In this document: positions 1-11,482 of the stretch, piece after piece
Layout: every line of letters begins with the position of its first letter
How positions within the stretch are numbered: the first letter of the stretch is position 1
Translations under genes and position numbers: made by a program
Source of the DNA: Bufo bufo
Lineage: Eukaryota; Chordata; Amphibia; Anura; Bufonidae
DNA: 64,000 nucleotides
Reading direction: 5' to 3'
Assembly: GCF_905171765.1 (NCBI RefSeq)
Contig: NC_053390.1
Location: forward strand, 502,177,336-502,241,335
Notes under the pieces: generated by a model
Seen by the model: only the letters and a program-made list of their open reading frames with translations
Databases searched by the model: none
What the model was told of the DNA's origin: nothing

Positions 1-130
1 ATCCAGATACCATGTTACCTACCTACCTACCCATGTTGCTGCTGAAAAATGGTGACACGGTTCCCCCACTGCTTCGACCTCAACACGTGTTTCGCCACGT
101 AGGCTTCGTCAGGAGGTACCAATATTCACA
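1..130. repeat. Fragment of inverted-repeat element with GACGAAGC/GGCGAAAC core
   Basis: On the minus strand 80-114 reads GACGAAGC, six bases, GGCGAAAC. The same core recurs in palindromes at 9640-9735 and 30207-30275. Only one arm is in the window. Confidence 0.4.
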
Positions 131-560
131 GCTTCTGTTAATTGTCTGTTACCTGCTGTATATGGTCACATTATCCCCCATTGTGATTCTCCACATTGCA
201 GAGCCCTTTTGTGGCCCAGTCTCCATGTTCTGTCCCTTTTGAGTCTCACCTGTAATGTTAATGTGATTTATAATTAATAAAATTAGATTTTTTTACCTTG
301 TTAAAAACTTGCTCTTTTTTTGTACAAGTTGCAGTAAGTTGGGGAGTGAGGTTCGGTTTTTGGGTTATTGTAGGCTCTAACATACATGTCATTACCACAG
401 AACTACTGGCTAGGAAGCCGCTGCCTTCTCCTTTGTGTGCTGATCTTCTGCTGAAGATAGGGCAGTGGGAGGATCCAGGAAAGGGCAGGGGAAGGGGCAT
501 ACTAACTTCTTGGCAGTCAGGAGGCCGGGTGGGCGCTCGTAGCGTAGCTCACTACGTCAC
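131..560. other. Non-coding, no recognised element
   Basis: AT-rich to mixed sequence. Short open frames here lack family resemblance and splice context. Nothing supportable seen. Confidence 0.5.
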
Positions 561-564
561 GCGC

Positions 565-917
565 CTGCTCCGCCCACTTTATGAATGAAGCAGGCACCGG
601 GCCCCGCTGCCATTTCAGAAACAGATGCCGGCCCCCATTCACTACACAGGGACACTGTTATGGGGGGATCTATGGATGACACATAAGATAAGATGCTAAA
701 TATATATGTGTCATCCACAGATGCCCCCACAATGATCCCCCATAACAGTGCCACCCACAGATGCCCCCATAACAGTGCCACCCACAGACCACCATTAGTT
801 CAAAACCCACCAAAAGCACAGCTTTTGGTTCAAAATATTTATTTTCTTACTTTACTCCTCAAAAACCTAGTTGAGTCTTATGGGCAGGTGCGTCTTATAG
901 GGCGAAAAATACGGTAA
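565..917. mobile_element. Non-autonomous DNA transposon fragment
   Basis: Contains short direct repeats of a CCCCCATAACAGTGCCACC-type unit (about 725-790) and inverted copies of the same text (650-665), and ends in GGGCGAAAAATACGGTA at 900-916, a terminal sequence I recall from abundant vertebrate MITEs that begin TACCGTATTTTTCGCC. The left end is not resolved. Confidence 0.45.
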
Positions 918-973
918 TTAATTATAACTTTTTGTGAATTGGGACATTTAAACTTGTTTTTTTATTTAAATCT

Positions 974-1046
974 AGTAGGAGTCGGAGTCGGTTCTTTTTT
1001 TTCCCGACTCCAGGTACCCAAAATTGCCTCCGACTCCGACGCCCTG
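974..1046. repeat. Short fold-back GGAGTCGGAGTCGG / CCGACTCCGAC
   Basis: GGAGTCGGAGTCGG faces CTCCGACTCCGAC about 45 bp later with T-rich spacer, forming a small hairpin. Confidence 0.5.
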
Positions 1047-3138
1047 AAAAAATGAGACCCTACCTAAGATAATCGCCCAAAAACTGAAAAAAACTATGGC
1101 TCTCAGAATATGGCTCTCAGACACTTAGGTCCCTTTCACACGAGCGAGTTTTCCGCGCGGGTGCAATGCGTGACGTGAACGCATAGCACCCGCACTGAAT
1201 CCTGACCCATTCATTTCAATGGGTCTGTGTACATTAGCGTTGTTTTTCACGCATCAGTTCTGCGTTGCGTGAAAATCGCAGCATGTTCTATATTCTGCGT
1301 TTTTCACGCAGCCCTGGCCCCATAGAAGTGAATGGGGCTGCGTGAAAAACGCATTGCATCCGCAAGCAAGTGCGGGTGCGATGCGTTTTTTACTGATGGT
1401 TGCTAAGAGATGTTGTTTGTAAACCTTTAGTTTTTTATCACGCGCGTGAAAAACGCATCAAAACGCATTGCACCCGCGCGGAAAAAACTGAACAACTAAA
1501 CGCAACCGCAGACAAAACTGACTGAACTTGCTTGCAAAATAGTGCGAGTTTCACTGAACGCACTCTGAACGCATCCGGCCCCAATCCGCAACGCCCGTGT
1601 GAAACCAGCCTTAGACATGATTTTTTTTTTTTTTGTTTCAAAAATGATATTATTGTGTAAAACTTACATAAATAAAAAAGTATACATATTAGGTATCGCC
1701 GCGTCCGTAATAACTTGCTCTATAAAAATCACATGACCTAACCCCTCAGGTGAATACCGTAAAAAAATAAAAATGGTGTAAAAAAAGCCATTTTTTGTCA
1801 CCTTACATCACAAAAAGTGTAATAGCAAGCGATCAAAAAGTTATATGCACCCCAAAATAGTGCCAATCAAACCGTGATCTCATCCCGCAAAAATCATACC
1901 CTACCCAAGATAATCACCCAAAAACTATGGCTCTCAGACTATGGAAACACTAAAACATGATTTTATTTTGTTTAAAAAATAAAATCATTGTGTAAAACTT
2001 ACATAAAAAAAGTATACATATTCGGTATCGCCGCGTCCGTAACAACCTGGTCTATAAAAATACCACATGATCTAACCTGTCAGATAAATGTTGTAAATAA
2101 AAAATAAAAACGGTGCCAAAACAGCTATTTCTTGTTACCTTGCCTCACAAAAAGTGTAATAGAGCAATTAAAAATCATATGTACCCTAAACTAGTACCAA
2201 CAAAACTGCCACCTTATCCTGTAGTTTCTAAAATGGGGTCACTTTTTGGGAGTTTCTACTCTAGGGGTGTATCAGGGGGGCTTCAAATGGGACATGGTGT
2301 CAAAAAACCAGTCCAGCAAAATCTGCCTTCCAAAAACCGTATCGCATTCCTTTCCTTTTGTGCCCTGCCGTGTGCCCGTACAGCGTTTTTCGACCACATA
2401 TGGAGTTTCTGGAAACTACAGAATCAGAGCCATAAATATGGAGTTTGGTTTGGCTGTTAACCCTTGCTTTGTAACTGGAAAAAAATTATTAAAATGGAAA
2501 ATCTACCAAAAAAGTGAAATTTTGAAATTGTATCTCTATATTCCATTAATTCTTGTGGAACACCTAAAGGGTTAACAAAGTTTGTAAAATCAGTTTTGAA
2601 TACCTTGAGGGGTGTAGTTTCTAGAATGGGGTCATTTTTGGGTGGTTTCTATTACGTAAGCCTCAAAAAGTGACTTCAGACCTGAACTGGTCCTTGAAAA
2701 GTGGGTTTTTGCAAATTTCTGAAAAATTTCAAGATTTGCTTCTAAACTTCTAAGCCTTGTAACGTCCCCCAAAAAATAAAATGTCATTCCCAAAATGATC
2801 CAAACATGAAGTAGACATATGGGCAATGTAAAGTAATAACTATTTTTGTAGGTATTACTATGTATTATTGATATAGAGAAATTGAAACTTGGAAATTTGC
2901 TAATTTTTCTAAATTTTTGGCAAATTTGGTATTTTTTTTAAATAAATAAAAATCGTTTTTTTTTTACTCCATTTTACCAGTGTCATGAAGTACAATATGT
3001 GACGAAAAAACTGTCTCAGAATGGCCTGGATAAGTCAAAGCGTTTTAAAGTTATTCACACATAAAGTGACACTGGTCAGATTTGCAAAAAATGGCCTGGT
3101 CTTTAAGATGAAAATGAGCCCGGTCCCTAAGGGGTTAA
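1047..3138. mobile_element. TTAA-flanked non-autonomous element, copy 1
   Basis: Shares its whole text with the element at 44157-47054 (AGGTATCGCCGCGTCCGTAA blocks, ACCTTGAGGGGTGTAGTTTC, terminal AAGGGGTTAA). The right end is TTAA at 3135-3138. The left end is truncated. It carries two copies of an internal block of about 332 bp (near 1687 and 2019) against three in the other copy. A Harbinger-like MITE sits inside at 1128-1610. TTAA targets suit piggyBac or Kolobok superfamilies; no transposase frame is present. Confidence 0.7.
1128..1610. mobile_element. Harbinger-like fold-back MITE (TTA target duplication)
   Basis: Flanked by TTA at 1125-1127 and 1611-1613. Ends read GGTCCCTTTCACACGAGCG and, inverted, GGCTGGTTTCACACGGGCG. 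The interior is rich in GCGTG/CACGC and partially self-complementary. Inserted in the TTAA element copy 1. Confidence 0.75.
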
Positions 3139-3452
3139 TAAAGAGGACCTGTCACCTCTCCTGACATGTCAGTTTTAGTAAATAATTTCATTCCCCATAA
3201 TATAATCATTCTGGTGCATCTTTTGCCATTCCTCAGTTATTCTTCCTAGAAATGTATGAATACATTGAAACGTTACTGGTTGGAGGTGTGTCCAGTCAGT
3301 GTTGATAGTATCAGACTGCGCAGATGGATGGTAAAACACCAAGTTGTCAATTTATTAATACATTTCTATGCAGAAGAGCAGAGGAACATCCCAAGCGAGA
3401 GTCATAAGAATAGATGCTCTAGAAATATTTCATGGGGAATAAAAGTATTTAC
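3139..3452. mobile_element. T2-type fold-back MITE (right end merged)
   Basis: Begins beside TTAA with AAAGAGGACCTGTCACC. TTCATTCCCCAT near 3188 pairs with ATGGGGAA near 3432. TTAAAG ends and TTAA targets are hallmarks of amphibian T2 MITEs, now linked to Kolobok. Confidence 0.5.
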
Positions 3453-4000
3453 TTAAAGTGGTTATCCAACTATTTGTAACTGATGACATCCTGTGAATAC
3501 GTCAACAGGATCTGATCAGCGGGTGTCCGACACCTGGGAAACTCATCAATCAGATTAGGCCTGGTGCTCCTGTGAGCGCTGCAGCCTTCTTGCTTCTTAC
3601 CCTAGGCCAGTGACCTCACTCCCATCACCTGCTGCTCCGGTCCTGCACCATGACTCCCTTTCAGCCACCTTCCAGTCCCCAGCATATTTACTTCCAGACA
3701 GCTTATGGACATGGTGACCTGTGTCGCTGCATCATTGATTGACCACATCAGTGATGTGTTCCCAAGAGGCAAGTCAGTGCAGGGCCAAGTACTGCTTGGA
3801 GACATGTCACCGCTGTAGCCAGTAATTGGCTGCAGTGGCAGATATGACTATTTGGTGTAATCAGGCCGGCAGTAAATAAGCTGGGGACCAGAAGAGGGCT
3901 GAATAGGAGTCGGGGAGCAGGGGAGTATGAATTTTTCATTAGGTCATACACTCTACGGGGCATAACGAAAGCCAGAATGATTCCTGGAAAACCTCTTTAA
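3453..4000. mobile_element. T2-type MITE with TTAA target
   Basis: TTAAAGTGGTTATCC at 3453 faces GGAAAACCTCTTTAA ending at 4000. Both flanks are TTAA. Lies in the PDE4C intron 98 bp before the exon at 4098. Confidence 0.65.
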
Positions 4001-4063
4001 ACATACATAATTTAATATTGATATTTCAGAAAACTAGCTCCATATTTTACTTTGTATCATTAG

Positions 4064-4261
<198 letters not shown>

Positions 4262-4378
4262 TGACCTGAGAGCATCTGCAGAGTTCTAGAGAGGATTCAT
4301 TTATTATTTTTGTGCCTTGAGGTCTGGTAACTAAGCCATTCTCTTCATGTATAATTATTCAGATAAAGGAAACTATTA

Positions 4379-4815
4379 GGCTACTTTCACATCAGCTTTT
4401 GGCATTCCAGTTTTAGGATCCGGCAGAGGTTCTCAAAACCGGGCAAAAACCATTTCCGTTTAGGGCCAGTGTATTGTGAATAGGGTATGCTCAGTTCAGG
4501 ATGCATCAGTATGCTTTCCTTTCCATCAGCATTCTGTTTTGTGACCGGACACCAGAACAAACCAGATCTGTCACTAAAAACAATGTAAGTAAAAGGTGCC
4601 GGATCCTCCGTTTTTTTTTGGGATCCTAAAAAAAATTAAAATAAAAGTCGCCCATTGACTTACATTGTTTTTAATGCCGGATCTGGTTTGTTCCATTTCA
4701 ATTTAACAGAACCGCATCCTGATGTGTTAAATCAAACGGAACCGTTTTGCTCCGGTTTTGAGATCCTCTGCCGGATCTCATTACCGGAAACCAAAGCGCA
4801 GATGTGAAAATAGCC
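4379..4815. mobile_element. Harbinger-like fold-back MITE (TTA target duplication)
   Basis: TTA at 4376-4378 and 4816-4818. Ends GGCTACTTTCACATC and GATGTGAAAATAGCC are inverted. Interior CCGGATC and GGATCCGG pieces fold back. Fills most of the 664-bp PDE4C intron. Confidence 0.8.
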
Positions 4816-4916
4816 TTAATTTACTATTTGGTGAAAAAACTAAGGTTTTATATTTGAAGTACATTTTCTTTTCAATGACATTCTCCCAATACTAAAACCT
4901 TACTATGTTTCATTAG

Positions 4917-5042
<126 letters not shown>

Positions 5043-5369
5043 TAACAAATCATGTCAGTTATGATTCATGCAGTATTTCCATATCATAACCATCCTTTTG
5101 TTAAAGGGATTTGCAGCAGCATCCTTTAAAATAATAATTTATAAAGGTAGCTGTCATTTTGTAATGTATTTCTACCTTTATGGCTCCGGTCTTCCATTCT
5201 GGGCTTTAGTCACATGACCATGTCCATGCAGCGTTTTCTTATTTCCTGTGATGTTATGTTCATGGGGGTGTGATTGGAGAGTGTCTATGTAACTAGCTGG
5301 GTGATGTTAGGAGCCGTGGCAGAGAAAGAAGAAATACATCATGGGTTTGGTTGGATACAGCAACAGTAA

Positions 5370-6391
5370 GGCCCCTTTCACACGAGCGAGTATTCCGCGC
5401 GGATGCGATGCGGGAGGTGAACGCATTGCACCCGCACTGAATACTGACCCATTCATTTCTATGGGGCTGTGCACACGAGCGGTGATTTTCACGCATCACT
5501 TTTGCGTTGCGTGAAAATCGCAGCATGCTCCTCTTTGTGCGTTTTTCACGTAACGCAGGCCCCATAGAAATGAATGGGGTTGCGTGAAAATCGCAAGCAT
5601 CCGCAAGCAAGTGCGGATGCGGTGCGATTTTCACGCACGGTTGCTAGGAGACGATCGGGATGGAGACCCGAACCTTATTATTTTCCCTTATAACATGGTT
5701 ATAAGGGAAAATAATAGCATTCTGAATACAGAATGCTAAGTAAAACAGGGCTGGAGGGGGTTAAAAAAAATAAAAAATCATTTAACTCACCTTAATCCAC
5801 TTGCTCGCGATGCCGGGCATCTCCGTCTGACTCTTTTACTGTATAGGACCTGTGGAGAGCATTAACTATAGTTTAAGGACCTGGGATGACGTCCCTCCGG
5901 TCATCACATGGTACGTCACATGATCTTTTACCATGGTGATTCACCATGGTAAAAGATCATGTGACGTACCATGTGATGACCAGAGTGACGTCATCCCAGG
6001 TCCTTAAACTATAGTTAATGCTCTCCACAGGTCCTATACAGTAAAAGAGTCAGACGGAGATGCCCGGCATCGCGAGCAAGTGGATTAAGGTGAGTTAAAT
6101 GATTTTTATTTTTTTTAACCCCCTCCAGCCCTGTTTTACTTAGCATTCTGTATTCAGAATGCTATTATTTTCCCTTATAACCATGTTATAAGGGAAAATA
6201 ATACTATTTACAGAACACCGATCCCAAGCCCGAACTTCTGTGAAGAAGTTCGGGTTTGGGTACCAAACACGCGCGATTTTTCTCACGCGAGTGCAAAACG
6301 CATTACAATGTTTTGCACTCGCGCGGAAAAATCGCGGGTGTTCCCGCAACGCACCCGCACATTTTTCCGCAACGCCCGTGTGAAAGAGGCC
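5370..6391. mobile_element. Harbinger-like MITE (TAA target duplication) carrying a giant palindrome
   Basis: TAA at 5367-5369 and 6392-6394. Ends GGCCCCTTTCACACGAGCG and, inverted, GGCCTCTTTCACACGGGCG. Same family as the MITE at 1128. The middle, about 5674-6206, is a separate near-perfect palindrome. Confidence 0.78.
5674..6206. repeat. Near-perfect palindrome, arms about 265 bp
   Basis: Centre at 5940 (TTACCATGGTGA T TCACCATGGTAA). Left-arm text such as CTGTATAGGACCTGTGG and GATGCCCGGCATC reappears inverted on the right arm with very few differences. The outer ends, TTATTTTCCCTTATAAC, are themselves short palindromes (5679-5715, 6166-6203). Confidence 0.9.
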
Positions 6392-6394
6392 TAA

Positions 6395-6710
6395 GTGATA
6401 TAAACAGGATATAAACAGTGATTTATTTACAAGAAAAAAAATGAGTCAGGAGACTCCAAACTGAAAAAGAAAGCATAGGAAGATATACGTGGGGTAGGCA
6501 ACTACAAGAGCACATCTGTTAAAAATCATAGCAAGCCCAGAAGTCCCCGTTAATTGATATCAATGGCCACATTGCTCAGAAGAGAGAGAATTAATGCATG
6601 AAAAGTGCTGTCCGTTATAAAAAAAAATGTTCATTTTTTACTTGTGCAAATTATTCCCATTAAAAACAGTACCATCATGTAGATATCAGTCATGCTGTAT
6701 AGGTGTGAAT
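6395..6710. other. PDE4C intron, no recognised element
   Basis: AT-rich intron sequence without terminal repeats or coding potential that I can support. Confidence 0.5.
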
Positions 6711-6857
6711 TAAGGGCCGTATTACACCAACAGATTTTCTGACCAATCATTGGTCAGATGGCCAATTACACACACAGACCTTTTGTTATACACACCAACT
6801 ATTGGTCTGATTGGACAGAAATTGGTGAGATAATCCGTTGGTGTAATACAGCCTTAA
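6711..6857. mobile_element. Short fold-back MITE, GTATTACACCAACAGATT family
   Basis: GGGCCGTATTACACCAACAG faces GTTGGTGTAATACAGCC, flanked by TTAA on both sides. A second copy lies at 33335-33483. Confidence 0.7.
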
Positions 6858-7143
6858 CCTTTATTGGGTCTTGGCACCCTTATGTTAGCAGCAAACTAAG
6901 ATCCAAGTTGTAAACCTCCTTTCAACTTTGTAAAATGAAAGAAATTGATTATTTATAGTGAACCACAGTTATGGACACTTCTTTGATATCAGCAAATATA
7001 AATACATATTTTTTCAAACTCACTTTACTTCATATTAAGGTGAATATTAAATGAGCTTGAATAGAACAAGTCTGGGTTCCTCAGTGCATGTTAAAGCCCA
7101 AAACATTGCCTCTTGTATTTATGTCCATTGTTCTCTTCTCTAG

Positions 7144-7326
7144 GTCCTTCAAAACATGGTTCACTGTGCAGACCTGAGCAATCCCACCAAACCACTGGAG
7201 CTGTATCGCCAATGGACAGATCGGATCATTGTAGAATTCTTCCATCAGGGAGATCGGGAGCGTGAAAAGGGAATGGAGATCAGTCCCATGTGTGACAAAC
7301 ACAATGCTTCTGTTGAAAAGTCACAG
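7144..7326 (+). CDS. pde4c: PDE4C exon: metal and nucleotide binding pocket
   Basis: The acceptor TTCTCTAG precedes 7144 and the donor GTACTC follows 7326; 183 bp, phase 0 at both ends. It reads [28 protein letters not shown], then [19 protein letters not shown] and ends [11 protein letters not shown]. The Asp in HCADLS is a conserved metal ligand of the PDE catalytic centre. The Asn, Tyr, Trp and Thr of ADLSN, LYRQWT line the substrate pocket. The last codon, CAG, encodes the invariant glutamine that grips the purine ring of cAMP. These assignments come from PDE4 structures. IIVEFFHQ is slightly divergent from the mammalian IMAEFFQQ but no key residue is lost. The following intron is 12.25 kb and packed with transposons. 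Confidence 0.96.
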
Positions 7327-7664
7327 GTACTCCTCAGCTTTGTCAAGTTCATTGGTTTTAGATAGGACAGTAAATATTCAAATTACAATATTTGGGTGCT
7401 AAATGAAAAAATAAAATATAAAAAAGGACCCTTAAAATCTGCGTGTAAAATAGTTTCCTAATTAAAAGGAACACTAAACTGAGAAAACGCATACAAATAT
7501 TAAAGGGGTTCTCCAGGCTTTTACAGAAGTCCAGCTGCCTCTCACCCTGCAGCTGAACAGGAAGACCATCCTTTCATTCCCTCCTTTTCTTTGATTGTCT
7601 TTTGTCTCATATTGCAGTTAAGATTGAGGGATGTATAAATATACCGGTGCATCTCAATAAATTA

Positions 7665-8106
7665 GGCTACTTTCACATCTGTGTTGTTAATTCCAGTTTT
7701 AAGATCCGGCAGAGGATATCAGAAACCGAATTAAACAAATGTGAGCCATTTAATAAATCCAGATGCATCCTTTTCGGACAGATACAGTTGTATTAAATGA
7801 ATACTGAACAAACCGGATCCGGTAGGAAAATCATTGTAAGTCAATGGGTGCTGGATCCGGCACCATTCACTTAGAATGATTTTTTTTTTTTTGCCAGACC
7901 CAGTTTGTTCCGTTTCACAAACTGGACACAAAACCACAGCTTGGCACCAAAGCGCAACAAAACAGAACGGATGCATACTTGTGCATCCTGATTAGTTTGT
8001 CCTCATTGACAATGAATAGGGACAAAACTGAACTGGTTAATTCCAGTTTTGAGATCCTCTGCCAGATCTCAAAACTGTAATTGAAAATACAGATGTGAAA
8101 GTAGCC
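7665..8106. mobile_element. Harbinger-like MITE inside the Tc1-like element
   Basis: Ends GGCTACTTTCACATCTG and CAGATGTGAAAGTAGCC. Flanks TTA (7662-7664) and CTA (8107-8109), one base diverged. It interrupts the Tc1-like text AATAAATTAGAATTTC. Confidence 0.78.
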
Positions 8107-8517
8107 CTAGAATTTCTTTGAAAATTGTATTTTTATTTCAGCAATTCAATTTATAAAGTGAAACTCATATTATATAGATTCATTACAAACAGAGTGATCT
8201 ATTTCAGATGTTTTTCTTTTAAATGTTGATAATTATGAAAACCCAGAAGTCATTATCTCAGAAAATTAGAATATTATGAAAAAATTCAATACTGTTGACT
8301 CATAGTGTCACCAGCTAATCGACTCAAAACACCTGCAAAGGTTTCCTAAACCTCTAAATGGTCCCTCAGTCTGGCTCGGTAGGCTACACAATCATGGGGA
8401 AGACTGATGACTTGACAGTTGTCCAGAAAACAGTCACTGACACCCCCCACAGGGAGGGAAAACCCACAAATTTCATTGCTAAAGAATCTGGATCTTCACA
8501 GAGTGCTGTATCCAAGC

Positions 8518-9053
8518 TGTAAGGGATCGCTCTCTCTCTCTCAGAGGTCGCAATCACAGACAACTGGATTTAATGTTCAAACTGGTGCTTTATTTTGGCA
8601 CTTCAGCACCCACACAAACAAAGCATCAAAACAAACACCTGCCCGTCTGGGCTCTAATACGTAGTAGTTTTTCCTGATTTACCTCTAAGCACATGGTCTC
8701 AGGCAGCCAAGACCACTCAGAGCCTCTGTTCACGAGTCCTCTCTCTCCCTCAGACTGACACACAGAAGGTTGGTTTTATGCCTCCTTGATTACAGCAGGC
8801 ATCACCTGCGATGACCTCAGGTTAGTGGAAAGACATGCCCTGGAATAGGGGTGGACTGGAAAGGTCCCACTACCAAACCTACCTTCCCAGTCCAAATAAA
8901 AATCCAGCCCTTGTACTTAACAAACAAATAGCTTCAGCAACTATGTTTTCTGAAGCCAGCGCCATCTTCCTGGGTTTTATTTATCTCACCCAGTTGAGGA
9001 ACCAGGGTGAGATATACACCCCTTCCAGGATTTATACTGTACACATCACCACA
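8518..9053. mobile_element. Solo LTR with 4-bp target duplication
   Basis: Begins TGTAAGG and ends CACCACA (TG...CA). AAGC flanks it at 8514-8517 and 9054-9057. Removal rejoins Tc1-like sequence exactly at TCCAAGC/ATATTAATG. An AATAAA signal lies near 8895. No internal retrovirus or retrotransposon genes remain, so it arose by recombination between the two LTRs. A 4-bp duplication suits Gypsy or some ERV groups. Confidence 0.72.
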
Positions 9054-9344
9054 AAGCATATTAATGAAAAGTTGAGTGAAAGGAAAAAGTATGGTAGAAA
9101 AAGATGCATAATTAGAGATGAGCTAATTGAAGTTGACGAAGTAGAAGTCGATCCAAATTTCAGGAAAAATTTGATTCGTCGAATTTCCTTGCGCTTCGTG
9201 GTAACGAATCACATTTTTTTCTAAAATGTCTGCTACACATGTTACAAAGTGTAAGTAAGAAGCCCAGGAACAAGGGAGCACCCACAATGCCATGCAGACA
9301 GCCAATCAGCAGATAGCCAGTCCCTGTGATGTCACAGTCCTATA

Positions 9345-10230
9345 AAAAGCCTCCTTAAAACTTTAACCTTTATTATTTACTTTTAAAACAAAAATACTAA
9401 GAGAAACCAATACTACAAGGTAATTTAGAAATATCAGGTTGCAGTTTCTGGCTAAGTCAGTTAATTTAGGTCTTTTTTGGGCCGCTGTCGCTCTACATTC
9501 TATTTAAGAGGTGCTGGGAGATTAGGCAGTTTGCCTCTGAACATTGGCACAATATGTATTGAGCTGGATAATGATTGCGACCCTACTGGTTGTGGATCTT
9601 GCCCTATACTGCAACCTGTCTAAAAATTGTAGCTTATCACTACCCCACCCGACATGTTTCGCCGCGATGCGGTTTCGTCAGGGGTGTTGGCGTAATAGCC
9701 AGTTATTACTCCAACTCCCCTGACGAAGCCGCATCTCAGTGTAACATGTCGAGTGGGGTAGTGACAATCTACAATTTTGAGACAGGTTGCAGTATAGGGC
9801 AAGATCCACAACCAGTAGGGTCGCAATCATTATCCAGCTCAATACATATTGTGCCAATGTTCAGAGGCAAACTGCCTGATCTCCCAGCATGTGAGATGTG
9901 TGAATGAATGATGGATGTCTGTCACATAGGGATATAGGAATACATCTCATCTATTTACAATAGAAACTCCTATACTTAGGACCTATAGGGACACCAAACA
10001 ATTCACCATTGATAAACACACCTGCTAACCTGCGGTGATACATGGCCACAGAGTATCGATGAGGTTAACCACCTCTTAAATAGAATGTAGAGCGAGCGAC
10101 AGCGGCCCAAAAAAGACCTAAATTAAATGACTTAGCCAGAAACTGCAACCTGATATTTTTAAATTACCTTGTAGTATTGGTTAGTATTTTTGTTTTAAAA
10201 GTAAATAATAATGGTTAAAGTTTTAACATG
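9345..10230. repeat. Long imperfect inverted repeat
   Basis: Inner arms meet near 9700: 9575-9700 and 9701-9826 read the same in opposite directions (ATGCGGTTTCGTCAGGGG against CCCCTGACGAAGCCGCAT). Outer arms pair 9345-9530 with 10060-10230 (GGTCTTTTTTGGGCCGC against GCGGCCCAAAAAAGACC). About 170 bp at 9895-10060 is unpaired, so the right arm gained an insertion or the left lost one. Confidence 0.8.
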
Positions 10231-10653
10231 TAGATAGGACCCCTAAAAGGAGTTTTTGGTCAGGTGACCTCGGTTTGATTTTTGTTACAATCTCCTGAGG
10301 GCTCTATAGGGACAAAAATCTGGTTCTTAGTGCAGGGAGAGACGTTACAGGCACTAGGAGCAGTGTTTAGGAAAGACTTTATTAACAAAAAACATTGAGC
10401 TGTTCAGGGAAAGCTTATTAATAGGGTAGGGAAAGGATAGGGAGGCATTATCCACACTGTAGGGAGAGAGCAGGGACCAATAGGAGAGTGTAAAGCCTGG
10501 GTAATAGGAGCTATTCTATTACACCTTGCTGCATTAGTTGGGGTTACTAAAAGTGATCTATTACTTCTGATTTTAGGTTGTTTTAAACACTAATTGCAGT
10601 AATCCTAGCATCTGTTATTGGGTTGAAAGTGCTGTCTGATACAACCAGTTTTA

Positions 10654-11482
10654 GGCCTCATGCACACGGCTGTGTTCCGCGGCCGAGAGCGGTCTGTGGT
10701 AACCCGGCCGGGATTCCTGCTGACAGCAGGAGCGCACGGCATCATTGGTTGCTATGACGCCGAGCGCTTCATGCAGCCGCTGCTGTACAGTAAGGCTACT
10801 TTCACACTAGCGTTGTTTTAATCCGGCGTTCAATTCCAACACCGGAACTGCCCGCCGGATCCGGAAAAACGTGTGAAAACGGATTACAATTGAATCCTGA
10901 TCAGGATTTTGATCACAATGAAAAAATGCATTGGAAAAAACGGATCCGCCATTTATGGACTTTAACTTTTTCTTCACATTTTTCGGGTTTAACATGCAAA
11001 AGCCGGATCCGTTTTGACTGAACACACAGTGCCAGATCCGGCGTTAATACAAGTCAATGGGAAAAAGGCCTGATCCGGCGTTCAGTCAAAGTGTTCAGGC
11101 TTTTTGGCCGGAGGTAAAAATACTGCATGCTACGTTTTTCTGAAAAGCCTGATCAGTCAAAAAGACTGAACTGAAGACATCCTGAGGCATCCTGAAGGAC
11201 TGACTCTCCATTCAGAATGCATGGGGATAAAACTGATCAGTTCTTTTCCGGATTTGAGCCCCTAGGACGGAACTCAGCGCCGGAAAAGAAAAACGCTAGT
11301 GTGAAAGTAGCCTAATACACTTGTATAGATCATACAAGTGTATTACTATAGTGCAGCGGCGGCATGAAGCGCACGGCGTCATAGCAACCAATGACACCGT
11401 GCGCTCCTGCTGTCAGCAGGAATCCCGGCCGGGTTACCACGGACCGCTCTCGGCCGCGGAACACGGCCGTGTGCATGAGGCC
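10654..11482. mobile_element. Harbinger-like MITE, GGCCTCATGCACACGG family (outer)
   Basis: TTA at 10651-10653 and 11483-11485; ends GGCCTCATGCACACGGC and GCCGTGTGCATGAGGCC. Long GC-rich arms (GCGGCCGAGAGCGGTC / GACCGCTCTCGGCCGC). Interrupted by a second MITE at 10794-11312. Confidence 0.85.
10794..11312. mobile_element. Harbinger-like MITE nested in the one at 10654
   Basis: TAA at 10791-10793 and 11313-11315. Ends GGCTACTTTCACACTAGCG and CGCTAGTGTGAAAGTAGCC match perfectly. Deleting it and one TAA restores the host palindrome ACAGTAATACACTTG. Confidence 0.88.

Noticed and set aside
2113..2575. Frames in the TTAA elements (also 46105-46495) with similar peptides
   Set aside because: Similarity reflects repeat copies. 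Two frames overlap, there are no conserved domain motifs and the copies differ by frameshifts.
9575..9907. Mirror-image frames on both strands sharing the same N-terminal peptide
   Set aside because: They are produced by the inverted repeat centred near 9700. No family resemblance.
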